Shown here in pieces: positions 51,020 through 61,115 of a stretch of 64,000 nucleotides of DNA (positions within the stretch are counted from its first letter, which is position 1; each line of letters opens with the position of its first letter). The notes under the pieces are model-generated. The model ran no database searches. It was not told where the DNA came from and saw only the letters and a list, made by a program, of their open reading frames with translations. Position numbers and translations under genes: made by a program. This DNA comes from Desulfobulbus sp. (GTDB lineage Bacteria; Desulfobacterota; Desulfobulbia; Desulfobulbales; Desulfobulbaceae), in assembly GCA_009780825.1 (NCBI GenBank), contig WQZH01000004.1, forward strand, positions 62,001 through 126,000. Direction: 5' to 3'.

Positions 51020-53062
51020 TCATTTCTTGCCGTTACCGATACCGGTCATTCCGTTGTTCCGCCCTGGCCTCCCAGGCCGGAAACTCCTGACTGCCTGGCG
51101 GAAAGCGGCAAGCATTTCCGCTGTCGCCTGTTCGCGGTAACGGATGGCGATATAGAAGTTGATGATGACTTCCGCCTGGCGCCGCAAATCGGGTCGCACC
51201 GCGCCCACCGCCTCCAGCAGATCGGCAGGCCCCTGATAATCATGGGCAACGACGCCCGCCCGCCCGAGCTTTTCCCGGAAAACCCGCCAGGCCCGCCCCA
51301 CTTGATCATCCTCCCGTGGCGTCTTCCGCATAAAAACCAGGGTCAAAAAAAAGAACACCGTTGCCCCGACCACCGCCGCAGCGATGAGCAGAAATTGGAA
51401 AATCCCCCTGAATTTTTCCAGGTCGATGCCCAGCGAGGCGAATAAACGGAACTGGTCGGCGATGGAATACTCCATGACCCACTGGTTCCAGCGGCTGTTG
51501 ACCATATCCCAGGCGTTGAACAGGCTGGCCGCCCACTGGCCGACGGCACTCTGTTTGAACTGGGAGAAGAGCGAATCCCGCTCCTCGGCGCCGCTGGCCA
51601 CCCTGGCGTTTTCCAGGCCACGGTGCGGGGCAACGGCCAGGGTCGGGTCAACCCGCCGCCAGACGCCGCCATCTCTCACTTCGGCCCAGACATGGGCATC
51701 AGACTGACGGATCAGCCAGTAGCCGCCAAAGGGATTCTCCTCGCCGCCAAAATAGCCGTTGACCAGCCGGGCTGGGATGCCCGCCGCCCGCATCAGGAAA
51801 GCGAAAGAGGCGGCAAAATGCTCACAGAAACCATTGCGGCTGTTGAACAGGAACCAGTCGATGGTATCCGTTCCAGGTGGCGCCACCTCGGGCGTCATGC
51901 TGTAGGTGAAGTGATTTTCCCGATAAAAATCGAGGACTTTTTCGACAAGATCTGCATCCGATGCCGCCGTCCGCCGGAGCTGGGCCGCAAGTTCCCGCGC
52001 CTGGGGATTGCTCCCATGAGGCAATTGCAGACCGATCCGGTCGTCCCGGGCTGGTTGGTACCCTGACTGGACGCCAAGGGCTGATTCGGCCTGGTAGCTG
52101 ATACGCGACGTCACCGGCCTTGACCGATAGATGGCGAAATCGTCGCGCAACAAGATTCCCTGACTTGTGACCCGCACCGGCAAGTCGAGGGCAAAGAGCC
52201 AGCGTTGATTGTGCGGCTCCAAGGTGACGGCATAGCCAAGCCGCTCTGCCGGCACCTCCATACGCCGCGCCGCCGGGCGCATGTCCGCCCCCCCCTGTTT
52301 CCAGGTATCGCCCCGGCAATCCCACAACACGACGCCGCGCCAATAGAGCTGGTTCTTCGTGGGACGGAATCCATTCTCGAAGCTGGCGCGGAAGGCGGCG
52401 GTGCCTCGCACCGCCAGTTGGGCGACGGCGCCAAAGGAAATTTGGTCGGCAAACCCGGTGCTGCTCTCCAAAAGGGCCGGCCGCCCCCACAAACCGCCTT
52501 GAATGCGCGGAAAAACGAGGAACAACAACAGCATCAAGGGGAAGGCGCGGGATGCGAGCCGCCACGACAAAGCGAGTGCCGGCGTCAGCGCCAGGGCCGG
52601 AAACTGGATGCGGATGAGCACCGCCGTGGTGAACAGGATGCAGCCGATGATATAGGCGGTGGAGAAGAGGGAATCATCGAAAAACATCCCGGAAACAATC
52701 AGGAAATAACAAAGAATGACCACCGTTATTTCGTCGCGCTGATGCCGCTGTTCAAACAGCTTCAGGGCAATCATCATGGTTAGGAGCGAGACGAAGGCTT
52801 CGAGCGTCAGGCCCTCGTTCGTGACGATGGCCGCCGCGAACAACAAGACACCCAAAAGGGTTCTCATCATCAGTCCCACCCTCGGCAGGCTCCAGCGATG
52901 CAAGGCGAAATGATAGGCCCAGAGGGCTAGACAGAGCAGGATGACCGAGCCGGAAATATTGAAAAAATGCGGCAAGGTACAGAGGATGACCGTGCACAGT
53001 ACCAGATGCGCTTCCTGGCGGCTGGGGGCAAAACTCGGCGCGGCACCCGCGGAGACGGTCAT
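51020..53062 (-). CDS. TgpA-like membrane protein with transglutaminase-like domain
   Basis: N-terminal TM helices; NGFCEHFAASFAFLMRAAGIPARLVNGYFGGE...SDAHVWAEV (Cys-His transglutaminase core). Confidence 0.92.
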   Translation of the reverse strand: MTVSAGAAPSFAPSRQEAHLVLCTVILCTLPHFFNISGSVILLCLALWAYHFALHRWSLPRVGLMMRTLLGVLLFAAAIVTNEGLTLEAFVSLLTMMIALKLFEQRHQRDEITVVILCYFLIVSGMFFDDSLFSTAYIIGCILFTTAVLIRIQFPALALTPALALSWRLASRAFPLMLLLFLVFPRIQGGLWGRPALLESSTGFADQISFGAVAQLAVRGTAAFRASFENGFRPTKNQLYWRGVVLWDCRGDTWKQGGADMRPAARRMEVPAERLGYAVTLEPHNQRWLFALDLPVRVTSQGILLRDDFAIYRSRPVTSRISYQAESALGVQSGYQPARDDRIGLQLPHGSNPQARELAAQLRRTAASDADLVEKVLDFYRENHFTYSMTPEVAPPGTDTIDWFLFNSRNGFCEHFAASFAFLMRAAGIPARLVNGYFGGEENPFGGYWLIRQSDAHVWAEVRDGGVWRRVDPTLAVAPHRGLENARVASGAEERDSLFSQFKQSAVGQWAASLFNAWDMVNSRWNQWVMEYSIADQFRLFASLGIDLEKFRGIFQFLLIAAAVVGATVFFFLTLVFMRKTPREDDQVGRAWRVFREKLGRAGVVAHDYQGPADLLEAVGAVRPDLRRQAEVIINFYIAIRYREQATAEMLAAFRQAVRSFRPGRPGRNNGMTGIGNGKK

Positions 53063-54009
53063 GATGATGTATACAGGGCCAGCGCCCGCAGGCAGAGGCT
53101 CTTATGGGACAGGCCCCGGCCAGGCGCGATCAATTGCCGGGCCAGGCGCAGGCCGTAGCGGGCGCCGTAGCCGTCTGCCCGCAGCATGAGATAGCAGAGT
53201 TGACCGAGCTTCATCTCAAGATCTTTTCCCGGCATATCGGCCAGGGAAAAAATGGCGCCGCCGCCCTCGTCTTCTTCAAAAAACTTGGTGAAGAGACCAC
53301 GCTGGGTGGCCAGACTCTTCCAGTGGATTCGCCTTGGGTTGTCGCCGGGGCGATAGGGCCGCAGGCCATCGAAATCGTGGCCCGCTGTGCGGACGGGCAA
53401 TTTGTCGCTCTCCTCGCGCTCGCCTGTTTTTTTTTCGCTGCCCGCATGGGTCGGGATTGGCTTCGGGTACACCAACCCGGTCAAAATCACGGGCATCTCC
53501 CGCGTCGCCCGCAATAGCCCCAACGGGAAGGTGCTGGCGACAAAAATCCGGCGCATCTCGACGCGGCCCCGCCGGCTGACCGCCATGAAAACCTGACACA
53601 TCACCGGCAACGCATCGGCCCTCTCCACCCTGACCCAGTTGTTGCCATCAAGCGACAGGGACAGGCCATAGCAGGGGCCGTCTTTGGCCTGAAGTGACAG
53701 GGAAAAGGGCAACGCCTGCCCGGCGAAGACCGCGGCCTCACCGTGCCCTTGGCAGACAAGATCGCGGATATTGCGCAGCGTCAAGACGATGGAGACCAGG
53801 AGAATGGCGCTCAATAAAAACGTCAGCAGATAACCGAGGTTGTTGTTGTGATTGATCGAGCCAACCAACAACGCCACCAGCAGCACGACATAGACGATGC
53901 CGTGGCCGGTCGAGCGCAGGCGGACGCCGCAGGCGGGCAAGGCAAAGCGGGCGAAGGACGTGTTCCCCTGGCTGGCGCCCTGGCTGCTCATCGCCTGATC
54001 TGCCGTCAT
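53059..54009 (-). CDS. DUF58 domain-containing protein
   Basis: DFDGLRPYRPGDNPRRIHWKSLATQRGLFTKFFEE is the DUF58 signature. Confidence 0.93.
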   Translation of the reverse strand: MTADQAMSSQGASQGNTSFARFALPACGVRLRSTGHGIVYVVLLVALLVGSINHNNNLGYLLTFLLSAILLVSIVLTLRNIRDLVCQGHGEAAVFAGQALPFSLSLQAKDGPCYGLSLSLDGNNWVRVERADALPVMCQVFMAVSRRGRVEMRRIFVASTFPLGLLRATREMPVILTGLVYPKPIPTHAGSEKKTGEREESDKLPVRTAGHDFDGLRPYRPGDNPRRIHWKSLATQRGLFTKFFEEDEGGGAIFSLADMPGKDLEMKLGQLCYLMLRADGYGARYGLRLARQLIAPGRGLSHKSLCLRALALYTSS

Positions 54010-54995
54010 GCCGGGACCGGGACCGCCCGGAAGGCGAGCTCCAGTGCGTCGATAGTCATGGCGGCCAGGGAATCGGCTGTTTTCAAGCGGTGGATAGCGA
54101 TATAGGGCAGCACGCGGTGCACATCTTCCGGCAACGCGAAGTTGCGTCCATGTAGCAGGGCATGCGACTGGCTGGCCCTGGCCAGGAAGAGGCCGGCGCG
54201 CGGCGAAAGGCCGAGGGCAAAGCGGCCGCTATTGCGGGAAAAATCAAGAATATCCTGAAGATAATCAACAAGCGCCTTGGAGAGACGCACCTGACTGACC
54301 TGATGCTGCAACTGGAAAACGACGTTGGCGTTAACGAGCGCTTGTTCGTCATCGCTGACCGTGGTCCCACCCGCCGCCAGTAACCGCCGCTCCGCTTCAT
54401 GGTTGGGATAACCGAGGGATATTTTCATCAGGAAGCGGTCGAGCTGCGACTCCGGCAGAGGATAGGTTCCAGCCTGTTCCAGTGGATTCTGGGTGGCGAT
54501 GACGAAAAAAGGCGTGGGCAGAAGGCGGCTCTCGCCCTCAAGCGACACCTGCCGCTCTTCCATCGCTTCGAGCAGGGCGCTCTGGGTCTTGGCCGTCGCC
54601 CGGTTGATCTCGTCGGCCAAAAGGATCTGGGTGAAGATGGCCCCGGGATGGAAGGAGAACGAGCCGCTGCGCTGGTCGAAGACGGAAACGCCCAAAATGT
54701 CGCCCGGCAGCATGTCATTGGTGCACTGGACCCGGCGGAATTCCAGGCCCAACACCTTGGCCAGGGCTTTCGCCAAGGTCGTCTTACCGATGCCGGGAAC
54801 ATCCTCGATCAAGAGATGTCCGTTGGCCAAAAGACAGCACAGAGACAGCCTGATCTGCTCTTCTTTGCCGAGGACATGGGCGCCAAGCCGGTGCTCCAAG
54901 GCGGCGAACAGTTGCATGGTTTTGGCCGGAACATCGGTCGGAGCGGTTATCTGGCCGGGGGAGGGTTGGCGCTGGTTTGCTGGCCGGGTATCCAT
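54006..54995 (-). CDS. MoxR family AAA ATPase
   Basis: HLLIEDVPGIGKTTLAKALAKVLGLEFRRVQCTNDMLPGDILG, LLADEINRATAKTQSALLEAMEERQV. Confidence 0.96.
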   Translation of the reverse strand: MDTRPANQRQPSPGQITAPTDVPAKTMQLFAALEHRLGAHVLGKEEQIRLSLCCLLANGHLLIEDVPGIGKTTLAKALAKVLGLEFRRVQCTNDMLPGDILGVSVFDQRSGSFSFHPGAIFTQILLADEINRATAKTQSALLEAMEERQVSLEGESRLLPTPFFVIATQNPLEQAGTYPLPESQLDRFLMKISLGYPNHEAERRLLAAGGTTVSDDEQALVNANVVFQLQHQVSQVRLSKALVDYLQDILDFSRNSGRFALGLSPRAGLFLARASQSHALLHGRNFALPEDVHRVLPYIAIHRLKTADSLAAMTIDALELAFRAVPVPA

Positions 54996-55242
54996 GGCGG
55001 GGAGAGATCACAAGAAATAGGTTCGGGGGTAAAGACGGCCTGGTACCGCTTTGACCTTTTCCTCCCCATCATAGCAGAAAAAATTGGATGGACAAAAGAG
55101 AGATGCATTTTCCCGCGCCAGCGGTGTGTTAAGTGGCCGGCGTAATCGATGCGGCCTTGACTGTGGCGCGGCCAAGCTCGTCACCAGATCAGCGATATTT
55201 TCGAGTTGCGGGTGGGATGTGGGCGTAGCGCAGGCCAGCGCC

Positions 55243-56220
55243 TCAGAAGATGGCGGCGGCCACCACGCCCATCCAGGCCGCGCAGCAGCCAAGCAGCGCG
55301 GTGCGGGTCATCAGGCGGCAGGCCAACGGGATGTGGACAATCTTGACCATCCCCAAGCCGTCCCCGATGTAGGGCTTGTCCACCAGGACGCCGTGATAGG
55401 TGTTCGGGCCATTGAGGCGCACCCCCAAGGCCCCGGCGAAGGCTGCCTCGGGATAGCCGGCATTGGGGCTGGCATGGCGGGTACCCTCGCGCCAGGCGGT
55501 GATCAGAGCGCGGCGGGCGTTGAGCCCGGAGGTCAGCCGGGAGGCCAGCCCGATCAGCGGCGCGGACAGCCGCGCGGGAACGAAATTGGCGGCATCGTCG
55601 ATCCGGGCCGCGGCCCGGCCAAAGAGCAGATAGCGCAGATTTTTATAGCCCACCATCGAATCCAAGGTATTGACCATCTTGTAGGTCATGGCGAGCGGCG
55701 CCCCGCCGACGGCCGCGAAAAAAAGCGGCGACAGCACGCCGTCAACCACGTTCTCGGCCACGGTCTCCACCGTTGCTCGGGCAATGTCGCCGGCCTGATA
55801 CCGTTCGACGTCCCGGCCGACGATCATCGCCACCTCGGACCGGGCCTGGTCGACCCTGCCGGCGGCCAGCGACCGGTAAATCTCCATGGCCGCCTGGCCG
55901 AGCGAACGGGCCGACAGGCAGTAGAAGAGCAGCAGGGTTTCGACCGCAAAGCCAATCACCTCATGCAACCGCCAGCCCAGGCCAACGATCAAGGCGCTCA
56001 TTCCCCACCAGCCGATAATCAAACTGAGCGCGAAGCCGAGGCCAGCCAGACGCTCGTCGGCAATCCACCGGCGGAACAACGGTTCCGCCTTGGTGATGGT
56101 CCATCCCATCCAGCGGACCGGATGCGGCAGCCAGCGCGGATCACCGCACACAGCATCCAAGGCGAAGGCCGCCGGTATCGGGAAAATATGCAGCCAGGGC
56201 AGGACTTCGGCCAAGGTCAT
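55243..56220 (-). CDS. cbiB: Adenosylcobinamide-phosphate synthase
   Basis: ALDAVCGDPRWLPHPVRWMGW, AENVVDGVLSPLFFAAVGGAPLAMTYKMVNTLDSMVGYK. Confidence 0.95.
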   Translation of the reverse strand: MTLAEVLPWLHIFPIPAAFALDAVCGDPRWLPHPVRWMGWTITKAEPLFRRWIADERLAGLGFALSLIIGWWGMSALIVGLGWRLHEVIGFAVETLLLFYCLSARSLGQAAMEIYRSLAAGRVDQARSEVAMIVGRDVERYQAGDIARATVETVAENVVDGVLSPLFFAAVGGAPLAMTYKMVNTLDSMVGYKNLRYLLFGRAAARIDDAANFVPARLSAPLIGLASRLTSGLNARRALITAWREGTRHASPNAGYPEAAFAGALGVRLNGPNTYHGVLVDKPYIGDGLGMVKIVHIPLACRLMTRTALLGCCAAWMGVVAAAIF

Positions 56221-56227
56221 GGCCTGC

Positions 56228-57310
56228 TCAGTCCACCGCGCCGACCGCAGCCCGCAGGTGGCGGGCAACGATCTCGTTGGTGGCCGCATCCTTGAGGGCA
56301 ATGCGGATATAGCCTTGGTCGAGGCCGTGGAAATTGGCGCAGTTGCGGATCAGCAACCTGTGTTCGGCCAGGGCGCTGCAAACTGAGGCGGCGGTACGGT
56401 CTGCAGGCAGACCGATGAGCACATAGGAGGTGACGCTCGGGTACAGGGTCAGCCTGCCGGTTTGCAGCCGCTGCCGGAAAAGCTGCCCTTCATCGGCCAG
56501 ATAGGCGCGGGTGCGCTCGATGAAGGCTGTCACCTGTTCCCGGTTCGCGCCGAGAAACCGGAGCGCCTCCTGGGCCAGGCCATTCACGCTCCAAGGCTGC
56601 ATCAGGCGGCGGAATCGGTCGATCATCGGCGCGTTGGCCACCAAGAAACCGGCCCGCAGCCCCGGCATGCCAAAAATTTTGGAAACCGACCAGAGGACCA
56701 CAACGTTGTCCAGGCAGCAGTCGCTCAGGCTCCGGCCACGATCCGCCGCCGCAAAGGGCAGATAGGATTCGTCGATCACAAAGCGAACCCGAGGATGCCG
56801 GAGGCACAGGTCGAGCAGGACCCCGTGGTCGACAAGATGACCGGTGGGATTGTTGGGATTGCAGAGAAAAACCGTGTCGTAATCGGGCAGGACAGCCGCA
56901 AGCCGCTCTTGGTCCAGGGTAAAATCCTGCTCCGCTCTGGTCAGCAAGAAAGCGGGCTCAATGCCGCAGACCCGGCAGCCATCGGCATAATCGGCATAGG
57001 TCGGACCGACGATCAGCACCTTCCGGGCCGCCAAGGCCGTGCAGGCGGTGTAAATGAACTGGGTGGTCCCGCTCCCGGCCAGCACCCTCTCCTCGGCCAC
57101 ACCGAGCAGGGCGGCGATGGCTCGGGCGGACGAGCGGGCATCGGCCTCGGGCAACACCCGGATCCGGTCAATCCGGGCCTTGAGATGCTCGATCAATCCT
57201 GGCATGGCGCCCAGCGGATTGATGTTGCTGCTCATGTCGATGATGTCATCCGGCCGGCAACCCAACTGCTCCGCCAAACCAAAAATGTTGCCGCCGTGCC
57301 CCTGGATCAT
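56228..57310 (-). CDS. cobD: Threonine-phosphate decarboxylase-like PLP enzyme
   Basis: IDMSSNINPLGAMPGL, FLCNPNNPTGHLVD, WSVSKIFGMPGLRAGFLVA. In the cobamide operon between cbiB and cbiP. Confidence 0.9.
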   Translation of the reverse strand: MIQGHGGNIFGLAEQLGCRPDDIIDMSSNINPLGAMPGLIEHLKARIDRIRVLPEADARSSARAIAALLGVAEERVLAGSGTTQFIYTACTALAARKVLIVGPTYADYADGCRVCGIEPAFLLTRAEQDFTLDQERLAAVLPDYDTVFLCNPNNPTGHLVDHGVLLDLCLRHPRVRFVIDESYLPFAAADRGRSLSDCCLDNVVVLWSVSKIFGMPGLRAGFLVANAPMIDRFRRLMQPWSVNGLAQEALRFLGANREQVTAFIERTRAYLADEGQLFRQRLQTGRLTLYPSVTSYVLIGLPADRTAASVCSALAEHRLLIRNCANFHGLDQGYIRIALKDAATNEIVARHLRAAVGAVD

Positions 57311-57386
57311 AGCGCCTCCCAAGCCAAAACAGCAGCCGCCATGCGCCGGGCAGGACACGGTGAACAGTCGGCCGCCAAACCGATCC

Positions 57387-58898
57387 TCATCGCATCCGCT
57401 CCTGTAGGCTAGCCGGCAGCAGTGCCGCCAGAGCTTCGATGTCGAGGTGGGCCAGGGCATGCGCCGCCAACTGCTCGTAGGCCTGATCGCGGGCCGCCGG
57501 ACCGTGCAGCCGGTCAACCTTGATCTGATTCAAGCCGATCCCCGCCAGCCAGCGGCGGGTGATGGCCGGCGTGTCGAACAGACCGTGCATGTAGGTGCCC
57601 ACTACCCGGCCGTTCGCACCAACGCATCCGTCGCGGCCCGCGCAAGCGCCTCCATTCCGGGCCTGAATCGCCATCAGGCTGCACGTCTCGGGCGCATCCG
57701 TCCGCCCCATGTGGATTTCGTATCCCTTGCCGGCGATGCCGTCCCAGCTGAAATCGGTCAAGGTGGTGGTCTTGGGGGCCTGAAGCACGGTTTCAACCGG
57801 CAGGAGGCCCAGCCCGGCAGTGACGCCCGGTTCCCCCTCGATGCCTCCGGGATCACATACCCGGGTGCCGAGCATCTGATAACCGCCGCAGATGCCGAGC
57901 AGATGGCCCCCAGCGGCCGCATAGTTACGCAGATGATCGCGCCAGCCGGTATCGGCAAGCCATTGCAGATCGGCGCGGGTGGCTTTGGTGCCGGGAAGGA
58001 TGACCGCGCGGAAAGGACGCAGCGCCTGTGGCCGCTCCAGGTAGACGAGCTGGCAGCCGTCCAGCTTGTCCAAGGGATCGAAATCGGTGAAATTGGAAAT
58101 ATGGGGCAGCCGGATCACCGCGATCGCCGGCGGTCCATCCCCTTCAGGATGCAAGGGCCGGGACCTCTCGATCACCACCGCGTCCTCGGACTCGATACGG
58201 AAATGCTTGTACCACGGAAGCACACCGAACACTTGCTTGCCGGTCCGCTGCTCGATCCAGTCGATTCCGGGCTGAAAAAGGGCAAGATCGCCGCGGAACC
58301 GGTTGATGACGAAGCCGCCGATCCGCTCCTGCTGCGCGGGCGATATGCAGGCGAGCGTACCGACGATCTGGGCAAAGACACCGCCCCGGTCGATATCGGC
58401 CACCAGCACCACCGGCGCTTCGGCATAGGCGGCCATTCTGAGGTTGACGATGTCGCCCGCCATCAAATTGACTTCAGCGCAGGATCCGGCCCCTTCGAGG
58501 ATGACCAGGTCGTGGGCCCGGCGCAGCCGGTCGAGCGCGTCCTGGCTCTCGGTGAACAAGTATTCTTTCTTCTCGTACAACGACCGGGAGGAGGCGTCCA
58601 TCCAGACCGTGCCGTTCAACACCACCTGGGACCCCACATCGCTCACCGGCTTGAGCAGCACCGGGTTCATGTCGCAGTGGGGCGCGGTTCGCGCCGCTTC
58701 GGCCTGAACGATCTGGGCCCGGCCCATTTCCGCCCCTTCGGGCGTCACCCCGGAATTGTTGGACATATTCTGGGCCTTGAACGGGGCCACCCGCAACCCG
58801 CGATTGGCGAAGATCCGGCACAGGGCCGTGGCGACGACCGACTTGCCCACATCCGACCCGGTTCCGAGCACTGCCAGGCAGGCAGCTTGATGCGTCAT
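57387..58898 (-). CDS. cbiP: Cobyric acid synthase
   Basis: LGTGSDVGKSVVATALCRIFANRGLRVAPFKAQNMSNNSGVTPEGAEMGRAQIVQAEAA, HLLGICGGYQMLG (class I amidotransferase). Confidence 0.96.
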   Translation of the reverse strand: MTHQAACLAVLGTGSDVGKSVVATALCRIFANRGLRVAPFKAQNMSNNSGVTPEGAEMGRAQIVQAEAARTAPHCDMNPVLLKPVSDVGSQVVLNGTVWMDASSRSLYEKKEYLFTESQDALDRLRRAHDLVILEGAGSCAEVNLMAGDIVNLRMAAYAEAPVVLVADIDRGGVFAQIVGTLACISPAQQERIGGFVINRFRGDLALFQPGIDWIEQRTGKQVFGVLPWYKHFRIESEDAVVIERSRPLHPEGDGPPAIAVIRLPHISNFTDFDPLDKLDGCQLVYLERPQALRPFRAVILPGTKATRADLQWLADTGWRDHLRNYAAAGGHLLGICGGYQMLGTRVCDPGGIEGEPGVTAGLGLLPVETVLQAPKTTTLTDFSWDGIAGKGYEIHMGRTDAPETCSLMAIQARNGGACAGRDGCVGANGRVVGTYMHGLFDTPAITRRWLAGIGLNQIKVDRLHGPAARDQAYEQLAAHALAHLDIEALAALLPASLQERMR

Positions 58899-58949
58899 GG
58901 CGCTCTCCCGGCATTGGTGTCCGGCGTACTCCCTTGGCGCCGCATGTGA

Positions 58950-59465
58950 TTACCCTTCGATACCCTTGCGGGCAAGCACACCCCGCTCGTAATAATGTTT
59001 GATTGTCCGCATCTCGGTGACCAGGTCGGCGCGCTCCAGAACCGAGAGCGGAGCGCCCCGACCGGTCAACACCAGCTCCACCGCCGGTGGCCGCCGCGCC
59101 ACCAGCTCAAGCAGATCGCACTCCTCCAGCAAACCCAAGACACAGGCCACGTTGATCTCGTCGGCAATGACCAGATCAAACGTGCCGGAGGTCATGGCAG
59201 CATTGATCGTGGCCAAACCGTGACGCGCCGCGTCGATATCCTGGCGGGTGACCGCATGAATGAGCATGCACCCCAAGCCGTACTGCTCGATGGTGATGGC
59301 CTCAGGCAAATGCCGCAGGGCGTGGAGTTCACTGTAGTCGGCGTTTTTGACAAACTGACCGATATACACCCGAAGCCCCGCCCCGGCAGCCCGTATGGCC
59401 AACCCCAAGACGGCGGTGGTCTTCCCCTTGCCGTCACCGGTATAGATCTGGACAAATCCCCGCAT
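58950..59465 (-). CDS. cobO: Corrinoid adenosyltransferase (CobO/BtuR type)
   Basis: MRGFVQIYTGDGKGKTTAVLGLAIRAAGAGLRVYIGQFVK, DLVIADEINVA, LVLTGRGAP. Confidence 0.94.
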   Translation of the reverse strand: MRGFVQIYTGDGKGKTTAVLGLAIRAAGAGLRVYIGQFVKNADYSELHALRHLPEAITIEQYGLGCMLIHAVTRQDIDAARHGLATINAAMTSGTFDLVIADEINVACVLGLLEECDLLELVARRPPAVELVLTGRGAPLSVLERADLVTEMRTIKHYYERGVLARKGIEG

Positions 59466-59795
59466 ACACGAGCACTCCCCGGTAGCGATGTTCTTTCGCC
59501 TCAGGGACGCCAACATCACCCAGCAAATCATCATCTAGCCGCACGAGCCTCTATTAGAGAATCGCGGCAGAACAGTCAACAGCTTATTGCACCGACTCCA
59601 TATTCCGGCTCCGGCAGCCACTCCGGGGTGGAGGATTTGAGTGGCGGAACACCGTACAGATACCTGCGGTTTATAAAAATGCTTTTTCAACATGGCAATC
59701 ATCTCAATTTACGCAAGATCATCTTGAAAAAATTGTAAAAATATATTTATTTTTTATCGAGGTTGTCTTGCTAACTCAACTTACATCGAAAAAAT

Positions 59796-60449
59796 ATGAA
59801 CGAAGCAAAGAATGGGCGCTGTTTCCATGTCGGGCCGGTTCTTTCCGGCCTTCTGGCTGGCCTGCTGCTTGCCTCGCCAGCCCAACCGGTCAAGGCGGAC
59901 GATGAAATCCGGCTCGGTGCCGTCATTCAGATCCCCTTCGATCTCAGTGCATCACATTCGCTGTTCGATCCCGCTGCCATCAGGCTTGGCCTGACCTGCC
60001 AGTTCGCGAACGTGGAGAAAGACAGCATCACCACCACCCGCCGCGTGACCGACACCTATGTCGACGGCAACTTGACTTCAAGCGTCGAGTCATCCGCCGT
60101 GACCCGGGCCGACCGGGGAAATCGGGTGGTTGGCGTCGAAGGGAATGTGTTTGTGACCGTGCTGGGTAATTGGAATATTTCCGCAGAAGTGCTCGGTCTG
60201 TATGGGAACAACAACATCCAGGGCGCCTTGGGCGGCGGATACGGTCTTGCGGAAAACTTTTTTTTGGATGCCAAGGCCATGTTCCCCTATTCGGCAGTCG
60301 GGCTCCGGTTCCTCAATGAAGCGGAACTGTACGGCGGACTCTCGACCCTGGGCGGTTTCAATCCGGCCCAAGACCGCCATCGTTTCGTCGCAACGACCAC
60401 CATCAACAGCTCTACCCCTACCGAGACGACCGTGGTACGGCCGGAATAA
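59796..60449 (+). CDS. Hypothetical exported, probable outer-membrane beta-barrel protein
   Basis: Signal-like GPVLSGLLAGLLLASPAQPVKA; alternating aromatic/glycine strands (LGNWNISAEVLGLYGNNNIQGALGGGYGLAENFFLDAKAMF). Confidence 0.55.
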   Translation: MNEAKNGRCFHVGPVLSGLLAGLLLASPAQPVKADDEIRLGAVIQIPFDLSASHSLFDPAAIRLGLTCQFANVEKDSITTTRRVTDTYVDGNLTSSVESSAVTRADRGNRVVGVEGNVFVTVLGNWNISAEVLGLYGNNNIQGALGGGYGLAENFFLDAKAMFPYSAVGLRFLNEAELYGGLSTLGGFNPAQDRHRFVATTTINSSTPTETTVVRPE

Positions 60450-60811
60450 CGGCCGCATCACGGCAGCCGCCCCTCCCTGCTGCAAGCATGGCCTGATCCA
60501 ATATGACCAACGGGGGATCCGCATCAACCCGCCGCTCGGCCAGTCCTTTTCCCCCGTCTTCACCGCCTCTGGCGCATAGTCCCCAATTGGCGCAGAATAC
60601 AGCGCACATAGCGCTCAACCAGCACCCCATTCTCTTACCTTTTGTTTTCATTCAAAAAAATGCATTCAAAATACTCCTATATTTTTTTCTTCCCTGCTCT
60701 GCTTCCGAAACCATGGAACGAGAGGAGGTTATGCGCTACAGGTGTCTGCAAGATAAAAACAGAGCTTTATCGAGATTTAATGAGGAAAATGGAGATATGG
60801 GCGGATTGTTC

Positions 60812-60890
60812 TTTGTGGATATCTTGTTGGCAATTTTTTAACTTAAAACATAATATATTAGTTTAATTGCATATTTTTAAACTATCCGCA
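60812..60890. promoter_or_regulatory. AT-rich tract with a near-consensus DnaA box upstream of dnaA (candidate DUE/autoregulatory region)
   Basis: TGTGGATAT at 60814-60822 (8/9 match to TGTGGATAA), then CAATTTTTTAACTTAAAACATAATATATTAGTTTAATTGCATATTTTTAAAC and a weak box CTATCCGCA at 60882-60890. Confidence 0.35.
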
Positions 60891-61115
60891 AAACGAACGT
60901 CGTTATTGAGGGTTATACGACTCTCCATCATGTAACGCCTTATTGCTCCGAAGAGTTCCATGCTGTTGTCAATCCCCCTCCTTGCCTCCCTATTTGCATC
61001 GCGAAATCACCGCAAACCGTTTTTGACCGGTTGCCGGATCTTCAGTAGATTGCCGCCATTCGATCGGCTGCCCGACTTCCGGGACCACTCTTGCGTCTCA
61101 AAGGAAACGTCTCTT

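Noticed and set aside
57447-58949. 500-aa plus-strand ORF
   Set aside because: Antisense to cbiP; shadow frame.
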